From: Bacteroidota bacterium
GTDB lineage: Bacteria > Bacteroidota > Bacteroidia > B-17B0 > Aurantibacillaceae
Assembly (NCBI GenBank): GCA_020162035.1
Contig: JAIUNM010000014.1
Coordinates: 30,871-94,870, forward strand
DNA: 64,000 bases
Reading direction: 5' to 3'
Shown: positions 8,800 through 16,518 of the stretch, in pieces
How positions within the stretch are numbered: position 1 is the stretch's first letter
Layout: every line of letters starts with the position of its first letter
Program-made: the position numbers and the translations under genes
Notes under the pieces: generated by a model
Seen by the model: the letters and a program-made list of their open reading frames with translations, nothing else
What the model was told of the DNA's origin: nothing
Database searches by the model: none

Positions 8800-8824
8800 G
8801 TTTAATTAAAATGAAAAAATAAAA

Positions 8825-11245
8825 ATGAAAAAACAAAAAATTGGCATTGCTTTTTTTGCAATAGCCTTGGCATTTAACTTAAATGCGCAAAATCAAATTA
8901 AAGGAAATGTTGTTACAAACGACGCAAAAGGTGTTTCGTTTGCAACTGTATCACTTAAAAACACTTTACTTAACACTCAAACTAATGAAAAAGGAGAGTT
9001 TGAATTTAAAAGTATTAAAACAGGAACTTATATACTTAATGTTAGCTGTATAGGCTACTCACCAATTACACAAACCATTATGGTTTCGGGCAACTCAAGT
9101 TTAAATTATGTTTTAAATCAAAACAGCTCTAATTTAAACGAAGTTGTAATTAATACAACAAGGGTAAATAAAGATAATGGCATGGCTTTTAGTAATTTAA
9201 ATGAACAAGAAATTGAAAAAAACAATTTAGGACAAGATGCACCATATATTTTAAACCAATTACCTAGTGTTGTTGTAAATAGCGATGCTGGAAATGGCGT
9301 AGGTTATACCGGAATAAAAGTAAGAGGTAGTGATATTACAAGAATTAATGTTTCTATTAATGGCGTACCTGTAAACGATGCGGAGAGCCAAGGCGTGTTT
9401 TTTGTTAACATGCCCGATTTTACTTCGAGTGTTAATAATATTCAAATGCAAAGAGGTGTAGGCGCAAGTAGCAATGGTGCTGGTGCATTTGGAGCAACAA
9501 TTAATTTTCAAACAAACCAACTTAATGATAGTGCATACGCAAAAATTATTAGTACCGCAGGCAGTTTTAATACTTTTAGAAACACATTAATGGCTGGAAC
9601 TGGTTTAATAAATAACAAATTTACTTTAGATGCTCGTGCTTCTAAAATTACTAGTAATGGCTATATTGATAGGGCAAGTAGTAATTTACAATCGTATTAC
9701 TTGGCTGCTGGTTATTATGGAAAAAAATCTGTTTTAAGATTTATAAATTTTTTAGGACAAGAAAAAACATATCAAGCTTGGTATTATGTTGATGAAGATT
9801 CTATTAAAAAAGGAAACAGAACCGATAATCCTGCAGGAATATATTATGATGCAAATGGTAAATTAAAATATTATAATAATGAAACGGATAATTACAAACA
9901 AAATAATTTTCAATTACATTTTATACACCAATTTAACACTAAACTGAGTTTAAATTTAACTGGTCATTACACAAATGGCAATGGATATTACGAACAATAT
10001 AAACAAGGACAGAGTTTTTCAAAATATAATTTACCAAATGTTATAACTCCAAAAGATACAATTACGCAAACTGATTTGATTAGAAGATTGTGGTTAGACA
10101 ACAATTTTGCCGGTGGATTGTTTAATTTAAAATACACAATAAATACACAATTAAATATTATACTTGGCGGAGGATACAATACATATTTTGGTAAACATTT
10201 TAGTAAACTCAGATGGATGCAATATGCATCAACTTCAGAAATTGATTATCAATACGCAGGGTATAATACAAACAAAAACGACGGAAACATTTATTTAAAA
10301 ACAAACTATAAGCCAAACGATAACTTAAGTTTTTTTATTGATTTGCAATATCGTAAAGTAGATTACAGATATTATGGATTATACGATAGTATTAATTTTA
10401 AAATGTTAGATGCCAATTATAATTTCTTTAATCCTAAAATAGGTATAAGCTATAATATAAACGATAAAAATAACATTTACGCTTCTGTTGCTGTTGGAAA
10501 CAAAGAACCAAACGGCGATGATTTAACAAAAAACTATCCTGCAGTAAGACCAGGCCCAGAAACAATGTTAGATGTAGAAAGTGGTTATAGATATACAGCC
10601 AATAAACTTATTATCAATACAACCTTTTATTATATGCATTATAAAAATCAATTAGTTTTAAATGGAGAAATAGACAATGTTGGTAATCCTAAAAGGCTTA
10701 ATGTAGATTTAAGTTATAGGCGCGGAATTGAATTTGAGTTAAATTATTTAGTTTCAAAATTTTTTAACTTACAAGGGAACATAACTTTGTCGCAAAATAA
10801 AATTTTAAACTTTAATGAAATTGTAAGTAATTACGATTCAAATTATAATCCAATTTCTCCTAAAATAAATAAATACTCGAGTACTGATATATCTTTTTCG
10901 CCAAATGTTATAAGTAGTGCTCAACTAATTATTAAACCTATTAAAAATTTAGAATTTTCGTTTATTAACAAATATGTTGCAAGACAATATTTAGATAACA
11001 CTACTTCAAAAAACAGAAGTATAAATCCTTATAATATTGTTGATTTTAAAATAAATTACTTAATTAAAACTAAATCAATAAAAGAAATTAGCTTAATGCT
11101 AAGTATAAATAATATTTTAAATACAAAATATGAAACAAATGGCTATACATACAGTTATATTTACGATAATGTAATGTTTACAAAAAACTTTTTATCGCCA
11201 GCTGCGCCAATTAATTTTTTAGGTGGTATTATAATTAAAATTTAG
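8825..11245 (+). CDS. TonB-dependent outer membrane receptor, predicted thiamine receptor
   Basis: 806 residues. A signal peptide (ending ALAFNLNAQ) is followed by a carboxypeptidase-regulatory-like beta domain (about 22-105: IKGNVVTNDAKGVSFATVSL), the plug (about 120-230: YILNQLPSVVV, GIKVRGSDITRINVSINGVP, GVGASSNGAGAFGATINF) and a 22-strand-type barrel ending in a hydrophobic residue pattern (NFLGGIIIKI). It imports a ligand across the outer membrane using TonB energy. The TPP riboswitch in its leader indicates thiamine or a precursor as ligand; that assignment is inference from regulation. The start at 8825 is preferred to the ATG at 8811, which runs into a stop after two codons. The stop codon overlaps the MntR-type operator. 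Confidence 0.93.
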   Translation: MKKQKIGIAFFAIALAFNLNAQNQIKGNVVTNDAKGVSFATVSLKNTLLNTQTNEKGEFEFKSIKTGTYILNVSCIGYSPITQTIMVSGNSSLNYVLNQNSSNLNEVVINTTRVNKDNGMAFSNLNEQEIEKNNLGQDAPYILNQLPSVVVNSDAGNGVGYTGIKVRGSDITRINVSINGVPVNDAESQGVFFVNMPDFTSSVNNIQMQRGVGASSNGAGAFGATINFQTNQLNDSAYAKIISTAGSFNTFRNTLMAGTGLINNKFTLDARASKITSNGYIDRASSNLQSYYLAAGYYGKKSVLRFINFLGQEKTYQAWYYVDEDSIKKGNRTDNPAGIYYDANGKLKYYNNETDNYKQNNFQLHFIHQFNTKLSLNLTGHYTNGNGYYEQYKQGQSFSKYNLPNVITPKDTITQTDLIRRLWLDNNFAGGLFNLKYTINTQLNIILGGGYNTYFGKHFSKLRWMQYASTSEIDYQYAGYNTNKNDGNIYLKTNYKPNDNLSFFIDLQYRKVDYRYYGLYDSINFKMLDANYNFFNPKIGISYNINDKNNIYASVAVGNKEPNGDDLTKNYPAVRPGPETMLDVESGYRYTANKLIINTTFYYMHYKNQLVLNGEIDNVGNPKRLNVDLSYRRGIEFELNYLVSKFFNLQGNITLSQNKILNFNEIVSNYDSNYNPISPKINKYSSTDISFSPNVISSAQLIIKPIKNLEFSFINKYVARQYLDNTTSKNRSINPYNIVDFKINYLIKTKSIKEISLMLSINNILNTKYETNGYTYSYIYDNVMFTKNFLSPAAPINFLGGIIIKI

Positions 11246-11258
11246 GGTTGCCTAAATT
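11239..11258. promoter_or_regulatory. Operator for the DtxR/MntR-type regulator
   Basis: A perfect 8-bp inverted repeat, AATTTAGG-GTTG-CCTAAATT. The TTAGG-N4-CCTAA core resembles the DtxR/IdeR iron box. It overlaps the receptor stop codon (11243-11245) and lies 14 nt before the -7 element of the regulator gene, so a bound repressor would block that promoter. It points to autoregulation and co-control of the downstream transporter. Confidence 0.75.
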
Positions 11259-11272
11259 TAAAATGAAATTTG

Positions 11273-11280
11273 TATCTTTG
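11273..11280 (+). promoter_or_regulatory. Promoter -7 element (TATCTTTG) of mntR
   Basis: An exact TAnnTTTG match whose last base is 5 nt before the A of the mntR ATG. With the usual distance from this box to the start point, transcription would begin at or next to the start codon, giving a leaderless mRNA. Confidence 0.65.
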
Positions 11281-11284
11281 TTTG

Positions 11285-11941
11285 ATGCAAATTTCATTTA
11301 CTGAAGAAAATTATTTAAAAGCAATTTATCACCTAAGTACTGAAGGTAAAGTTAGCACCAACGAATTATCAAAATATTTTTCGTTAAAACCTGCCTCAGT
11401 TACAGAGATGCTTAAAAAATTAAATGATAAAAAATTAATAAAACATCAAAAATACAAGCCAGTAAGCTTAACTAAAAAAGGATCTGATATTGCAATTAAA
11501 ATTATTAGAGGGCATAGACTTTGGGAAAAATTTTTAGTAGATAAATTAAATTATAATTGGCATGAGGTGCATGACATTGCAGAGCAATTAGAACATATTA
11601 AGAGCGATGATTTATTAAATAAATTAGAAAAATATTTAGGTTACCCTAAATTTGACCCGCATGGCGATCCAATTCCCGATAAAAATGGAATTTTACACCC
11701 TATAAAAGCTAAGGTTTTAAACAAAATTAAAACAATAGGTAATTATAAATTAATTGGATTAACAAAACACAATCAAAAGCTACTTGAATTTTTAAATGCT
11801 ATTAAGCTTAATTTAAATGAAGTTTTTTTAATTCAAAAAATAAATTTAATAGACAATTCATTTCAATTAAAAATAAAAAAAAGAGATGCAGTACTTATAA
11901 GTAATGATGTTGCTTCTTTATTATTAGTAAATAAAATTTAA
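11285..11941 (+). CDS. mntR: Metal-dependent transcriptional regulator, DtxR/MntR family
   Basis: 219 residues from the ATG at 11285. The N-terminal winged helix (FTEENYLKAIYHLSTEGKVSTNEL split as FTEENYLKAIYHL and KVSTNELSKYFSLKPASVTEML) is followed by the dimerization and metal-binding domain: HRLWEKFLVDKL, HEVHDIAEQLEHI and DPHGDPIP all carry the expected His/Glu/Asp ligands. A C-terminal SH3-like FeoA segment is present from about 150. It represses metal uptake when loaded with Mn2+ or Fe2+. It is followed with 3 nt spacing by the Nramp transporter, which argues for manganese as the sensed metal. An in-frame TTG upstream is rejected because it lies within the promoter. Confidence 0.92.
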   Translation: MQISFTEENYLKAIYHLSTEGKVSTNELSKYFSLKPASVTEMLKKLNDKKLIKHQKYKPVSLTKKGSDIAIKIIRGHRLWEKFLVDKLNYNWHEVHDIAEQLEHIKSDDLLNKLEKYLGYPKFDPHGDPIPDKNGILHPIKAKVLNKIKTIGNYKLIGLTKHNQKLLEFLNAIKLNLNEVFLIQKINLIDNSFQLKIKKRDAVLISNDVASLLLVNKI

Positions 11942-11944
11942 GTG

Positions 11945-13807
11945 ATGAATAAATCGTTAGAAGAAGTTAACTCAAGCGTAAACACTAGTAATAGAAGTGG
12001 ATTAAAAAAAATATTAGCTTTTTTAGGTCCTGCTTATTTAATTAGTGTTGGCTATATGGACCCTGGAAATTGGGCTACAGATATTGCAGGAGGAAGTAAA
12101 TTTGGGTACAGTTTAATTTGGGTATTAGTAATGAGTAATTTAATTGCGCTATTACTTCAAAGTTTTTGTGTTAGGCTTGGTGTTGTACGTGGGCAAGATT
12201 TAGCACAAGCATCAAGAGAATATTATCCAAAATTTATTAATGTATTTTTATACTCTTTAGCAGAAATTGCGATTGCTGCCTGCGATTTAGCCGAAGTGTT
12301 AGGAATGGCAATTGGTATTAATTTGTTATTTCCTCAGGTTAGTGTATTGACGGGCGTTTGCATTACCGTTTTAGATAGTTTTGTATTGCTTTATTTATTA
12401 AACAAAGGCATTAAAAAACTAGAAGCATTTATAATTAGTTTAGTTGCATTAATTGGTCTTTCATTTTTAATACAACTCCTTATTGCAAACCCTTCTCCTA
12501 ACGAAATAGTAACAGGATTAATTCCAAGCATTAAAAATGATGAGGCTTTATTAATTGCAATTGGCATTATTGGAGCAACAGTAATGCCTCACAATTTATA
12601 TCTTCACAGTTCTTTAGTCCAATCGCGTAAATTTGAAAGAACACCTACCGAAATTAAAAAAGCAATAAAATACAATACAGTAGATAGTGCCATAGCATTA
12701 AACTTAGCTTTATTTGTAAATGCAGCCATTTTAATATTAGCCGCAGCTGCATTTTATAAAAATGGTAAAAATGAAGTTACTGAAATTCAAGATGCTCATC
12801 AATTATTAGCGCCTATGTTAGGTAGCACCCTAGCTCCTATTTTATTTGCATTAGCTTTAATTGCTGCAGGACAAAGCAGTACCGTAACAGGAACATTAGC
12901 AGGACAAGTTGTAATGGAAGGTTATTTAAATTTAAGAATCCAGCCTTGGGTTAGAAGATTAATAACCAGATTAATTGCAATTGTACCTGCATTTATTACA
13001 ATTTTATTATTTGGAGAACGCGCAACAGGACAATTATTAATTTTTAGTCAAGTTGTATTAAGCTTACAACTTGGTTTTGCAGTTATTCCTTTAATTCATT
13101 TTGTAAGCAATAAAAGTAAAATGGGGCAATTTGCAATTCCTACATGGCAAAAAATTGCTGCGTGGATTGCCGCTTTGGTTATAATAATTTTAAATATAAA
13201 ATTAGTTTATGTAGAAATTAAAGATTTACTTTTAAACTCATCTTACACTATAATTGTAAGTTTTACACTAGTTCCAATTTGCATAATTTGTTTTATTGTT
13301 TTATTGTATGTAACCTTTGTGCCATTTATTAAAAAACATTCAAATAAATCATCTAAATTTCATACTCAACCAAAAGCATTGCAATTAATAACACAAACTA
13401 ATTTTAATGTAATTGGAGTTGCTGTAGATTTTAGTGAGGCCGACAATAAAGCAATTAACAAAGCCATTCAACTTGGCTCCTCAAATGCAAAAATAATTTT
13501 AATACATATATTAGAAAGTACTGGGGCTGTTGTTTATGGTGAAGATACTAATGACTTAGAACGTGAAGAGGATATAGAACATTTAAAAAATTATCAAACA
13601 CAATTACAAAAATTAGGGATTATATGCGATTATGAACTTGGCTTTGGAAATCCTAAAACTGCAATACCGGAAATTATTCATAAAAGTAAATGCAATATGT
13701 TAGTAATGGGAACCCACGGTCACAAAACGTTTAAAGATTTATTACTTGGAACTACTGTTGAAGGAGTAAGACACAATTTAAAAAATGTGCCTTTGGTTTT
13801 AGTTTAA
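11945..13807 (+). CDS. mntH: Nramp-family Mn2+/divalent metal transporter fused to a UspA domain
   Basis: 620 residues from the ATG at 11945 (a GTG three bases earlier is possible). About residues 1-460 are an 11-helix Nramp transporter: the metal-binding DPGNWATDIAGG in helix 1 and MPHNLYLHSSLVQSR in helix 6 are intact, as is the GQSSTVTGTLAGQ loop. About residues 484-620 are a universal stress domain (IGVAVDFSEADNKAI to LVMGTHGHKTFKDLLLGTTVEGV), with the G-x2-G-x9-G-S/T-type ATP loop mostly kept. Proton-driven metal import into the cytoplasm is expected, with the Usp domain as a cytosolic nucleotide-sensing tail. It is co-transcribed with mntR. Confidence 0.95.
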   Translation: MNKSLEEVNSSVNTSNRSGLKKILAFLGPAYLISVGYMDPGNWATDIAGGSKFGYSLIWVLVMSNLIALLLQSFCVRLGVVRGQDLAQASREYYPKFINVFLYSLAEIAIAACDLAEVLGMAIGINLLFPQVSVLTGVCITVLDSFVLLYLLNKGIKKLEAFIISLVALIGLSFLIQLLIANPSPNEIVTGLIPSIKNDEALLIAIGIIGATVMPHNLYLHSSLVQSRKFERTPTEIKKAIKYNTVDSAIALNLALFVNAAILILAAAAFYKNGKNEVTEIQDAHQLLAPMLGSTLAPILFALALIAAGQSSTVTGTLAGQVVMEGYLNLRIQPWVRRLITRLIAIVPAFITILLFGERATGQLLIFSQVVLSLQLGFAVIPLIHFVSNKSKMGQFAIPTWQKIAAWIAALVIIILNIKLVYVEIKDLLLNSSYTIIVSFTLVPICIICFIVLLYVTFVPFIKKHSNKSSKFHTQPKALQLITQTNFNVIGVAVDFSEADNKAINKAIQLGSSNAKIILIHILESTGAVVYGEDTNDLEREEDIEHLKNYQTQLQKLGIICDYELGFGNPKTAIPEIIHKSKCNMLVMGTHGHKTFKDLLLGTTVEGVRHNLKNVPLVLV

Positions 13808-14815
13808 TTTAATGTTTACTTGGTAGCTTCCACTATTACTAGCATTATACACAGTTTCGTAAATTGAAATATAAAGCATTCCACTTGATTTAATTTTATT
13901 TGAACCTTTTACATTTACTTTATTAAGTTCGCCCTCGCCAACTTTAAATACAATTTGACCATAACTTGCGTATCCACCAGCGTCATACTCATCTCCTTCT
14001 CCTCCATTATAGGGTGGAGTATAACTTGTTGCTGATGCACCTTTACTACTTCCATCTGGTTTGTATTTATTATTACTTAAACTTGCAAGAGTAATTTCGC
14101 CGTTTGCTGTAACTGAAATTTTTTGGCCTGCCTTTACCTGAATACCTGTTTTAAGCCAACCACCATTATTATTCCCACTAATATGTTTGTTAGCATTTAA
14201 TTTAAAGTTATTGGCATTGTTTGTTCCTGATGATATAAAAATTTCAAACTTTTTAATTTTATCTTTAGGTACACTTAAATTACCATATTCAGTTTTAACA
14301 TCTAATTTTGAAAAATTATATGTTCCTCCCATTGTATAAGTATTGTCAATTAAAATTTCATCTTCAAAGCTAACATCATTACTGTAATTAGAACTACTTC
14401 TAATTTCATTATAAGCAGCATCAACAGTATAATCGCTCACATCTTCAGTTGCAAGATTGTTTTTTGGATCATCAATAAACTCTTGAATATAAAACAAACA
14501 TTTTGGGCCTAATTTAACTAAATCAGCATACGATGTTTTTTTTATTTCCTCATTTGATGAAGATGTTAATATTTTGCATAAGTTTTTAGTTTTATCTGCA
14601 ATAGACGCATCTTTTCCAAAACCTATTTTCACATTACTAATTTTAGAAATTGGTATATTAAGTTTGCCATAGGAAGTAAAAAATTCAACATCATTAAGTG
14701 TGGTAGTTCCTTTAATTTGGTTACCATCTAATAAATCTAAATTTACTTCGGCCACTTTTTGAGCGTAAATAAATTGGCAAGTTAATGCTAATGCAAAAAA
14801 ACTAAAAACTTTCAT
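13799..14815 (-). CDS. Secreted protein with two beta modules and a LecA (PA-IL)-like C-terminal domain
   Basis: 338 residues. A signal peptide (FALALTCQFIYAQ) leads into a beta module at about 22-68 with the pattern LLDGNQIKG...TSYGKLNIPISKI, a helical linker, and a second copy at about 150-190 (ILIDNTYTMGG...TEYGNLSVPKDKI). The C-terminal part, from about 205, resembles the Pseudomonas galactose lectin LecA: GGWLKTGIQVKAGQKISVTANG, GQIVFKVGEGE, and an end SNSGSYQVNIKLN like LecA's NNSGSFSVNIGK. The calcium loop seems two residues shorter, so sugar binding is uncertain. It overlaps mntH by 9 nt convergently and follows a UspA gene by 11 nt. Confidence 0.6.
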   Translation of the reverse strand: MKVFSFFALALTCQFIYAQKVAEVNLDLLDGNQIKGTTTLNDVEFFTSYGKLNIPISKISNVKIGFGKDASIADKTKNLCKILTSSSNEEIKKTSYADLVKLGPKCLFYIQEFIDDPKNNLATEDVSDYTVDAAYNEIRSSSNYSNDVSFEDEILIDNTYTMGGTYNFSKLDVKTEYGNLSVPKDKIKKFEIFISSGTNNANNFKLNANKHISGNNNGGWLKTGIQVKAGQKISVTANGEITLASLSNNKYKPDGSSKGASATSYTPPYNGGEGDEYDAGGYASYGQIVFKVGEGELNKVNVKGSNKIKSSGMLYISIYETVYNASNSGSYQVNIKLN

Positions 14816-14826
14816 AGTTAAAATTA

Positions 14827-15738
14827 TTAATAAGATCCGCCTCCAGATGTTCCACCTAAAATACTTGCATTTCCACCTGAAAGATCTTTTGGTTTAATAG
14901 CAATTGTAGGAACTTTGTTTATATGAATAATTTGTTGAGCATATGCTCCTAAAAATAAACCGCTTAATTCAGCATCTTGATCTGTCATAATTATAACTAA
15001 ATCTGATCCATTTTTTTCAGCAAATTCAATTGTAGAATTAGCTCTGTTTTTAACATCTTTAATTACTTCGCCTGTGTAAGACACTCCACTTGCTGTAGCT
15101 AAATCTCCTATTTGTTTTAGAATTAAGTGCATCTCTTCTATTAATTCAATTTCGTTCGATCCTAATAAAGCAACTGCTTGCAATTGTGCACTAAAACATT
15201 TCGCAAAATCAATAGCATAATTTACTTTTTGACGCGAGTTTACACTTGAATCGATAGGAATTAATATTTTAGAATAGCCTTTATGTGTTGCTTTACTGCT
15301 CATAACCATTGTTGGGCAAGGCGATTTAGTTAATACTCGTAATGCAATACTACCAATAACTAACTCTTCTAATGGCGAATAACCATGTGTACCCATAACA
15401 ATTAAAGAGGCTCCAATTTCTTTTGCGGTTTCATTAACTATATGACTTGGACTACCTGATTTAATAATTGTGTTTACTTTAACACCATATTTTTTTGTTA
15501 TATCACTTGCTAATTGATTAAGTTTTGAATCAACTTCTTTTTCAAAATTTGCAGGCGTTTCTATTTTAACCATTGGTAAAAACATATTAACTGCTTGAAA
15601 TTGCGAATTTATTACATGTAATAAATAAACATCGGCTTTACCTAATTGCGCTGTAAATGCGCCATGTTCAATTGCTAATAAAGATGTTGAACTAAAATCA
15701 ACAGGGATTAAAATTTTTGAAGGATTAAAGTTATTCAT
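14827..15738 (-). CDS. Universal stress protein, two tandem UspA domains
   Basis: 303 residues. Domain 1 (about 1-145) begins KILIPVDFSSTSLLAIEHG and ends VMGTHGYSPLEELVIGS; domain 2 (about 155-285) begins KILIPIDSSVNSRQKVNYA and ends VIIMTDQDAELSGLFLGAYAQ. The first domain keeps the G-x2-G-x9-G-S-type ATP loop, the second is degenerate. A Gly/Ser-rich tail (GGNASILGGTSGGGSY) is unusual. Its 5' region is a 64-bp tandem repeat made only of C and A on the coding strand. It is one of three Usp-containing genes in the window. Confidence 0.93.
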   Translation of the reverse strand: MNNFNPSKILIPVDFSSTSLLAIEHGAFTAQLGKADVYLLHVINSQFQAVNMFLPMVKIETPANFEKEVDSKLNQLASDITKKYGVKVNTIIKSGSPSHIVNETAKEIGASLIVMGTHGYSPLEELVIGSIALRVLTKSPCPTMVMSSKATHKGYSKILIPIDSSVNSRQKVNYAIDFAKCFSAQLQAVALLGSNEIELIEEMHLILKQIGDLATASGVSYTGEVIKDVKNRANSTIEFAEKNGSDLVIIMTDQDAELSGLFLGAYAQQIIHINKVPTIAIKPKDLSGGNASILGGTSGGGSY

Positions 15739-15748
15739 AGTTTTATTT

Positions 15749-15812
15749 TTTTGTTTGTGTTTGTGTTTGTGTTTTGTTTGTGTTTTGTTTGTGTTTTGTT
15801 TGTGTTTGTTTT
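15749..15812. repeat. Low-complexity tandem repeat between two minus-strand genes
   Basis: On the plus strand about four TTTGTG units followed by three 11-bp units TTTTGTTTGTG. It fills nearly the whole spacer between the outer membrane protein gene (stop at 15811) and the UspA start at 15738. On the transcribed strand it is only A and C, so the leader would be unstructured. Such arrays can change in copy number by slippage. Confidence 0.85.
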
Positions 15813-16518
15813 ATAATTCTTTTTTAGGTTCTTCTTCTAATTGTTTTTTTGTAGGAAATTTTACAACTATGCCTCCAAAAAATAATGCTCCTTTATCCCA
15901 ACCAGCCTCTAAATTAATTCCAAAATTTTTAGTTGCATAATATCTTACACCAATGGTTGAAGAAAAATAAGTTGCTATACCAGTTTTAAAATTAAACATT
16001 TTTTCTGGAACTTCCTTCCCTAAAACAGAGGATTTAAATTGAATATTTGTTTGATATCTTGAAATACCAAGCGTACCGCCCATATAAGGATCCCATTTGG
16101 TGTTTTTTTCATCTGCTAAAAAATGGTAATTTCCTCTAAAGCCTACAGCCACAACTTCAATACTAATTGTGGTATTGTCTAATTGAGTTTCTACAACATT
16201 AGTAGATTTGTTCAATTCGTCGTAAATATCAGAAATATCTATGTCCATTTTCCAATAGCTTGCGGCTAAACCAATACTTACATCGTTTTGAGCAAAATAT
16301 TCGCCTTTAAAATTAAATACAGGTGTGTTTTTTACCCCTATTTGATATTTATTTTGAATGTTAGATTTATAATATACTTTAAGAGCCGTTTTTAATACAA
16401 ACGATGATACATGAGGCACACCAACGTTTGGAGACAATGTAATATCACCTTCATTTATAATTTGTGATTTACAAATAATACTAAGTAATAAAAATAATGC
16501 TCCTAATTTATTTTTCAT
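15811..16518 (-). CDS. Outer membrane beta-barrel protein
   Basis: 235 residues with a signal peptide (LGALFLLLSIICKSQ) and alternating amphipathic strands separated by short turns, e.g. KYQIGVKNTPVFNF, SIGLAASYWKMDIDI, VVAVGFRGNYHFL, TIGVRYYATKNFGINLEAGW. This is the porin-like 8-10-strand barrel pattern common in Bacteroidetes. Its ligand or role is not visible. Its ATG overlaps the stop of ettA by one base, so the two are probably translated from one mRNA; the UspA gene follows after the tandem repeat. Confidence 0.75.
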   Translation of the reverse strand: MKNKLGALFLLLSIICKSQIINEGDITLSPNVGVPHVSSFVLKTALKVYYKSNIQNKYQIGVKNTPVFNFKGEYFAQNDVSIGLAASYWKMDIDISDIYDELNKSTNVVETQLDNTTISIEVVAVGFRGNYHFLADEKNTKWDPYMGGTLGISRYQTNIQFKSSVLGKEVPEKMFNFKTGIATYFSSTIGVRYYATKNFGINLEAGWDKGALFFGGIVVKFPTKKQLEEEPKKEL

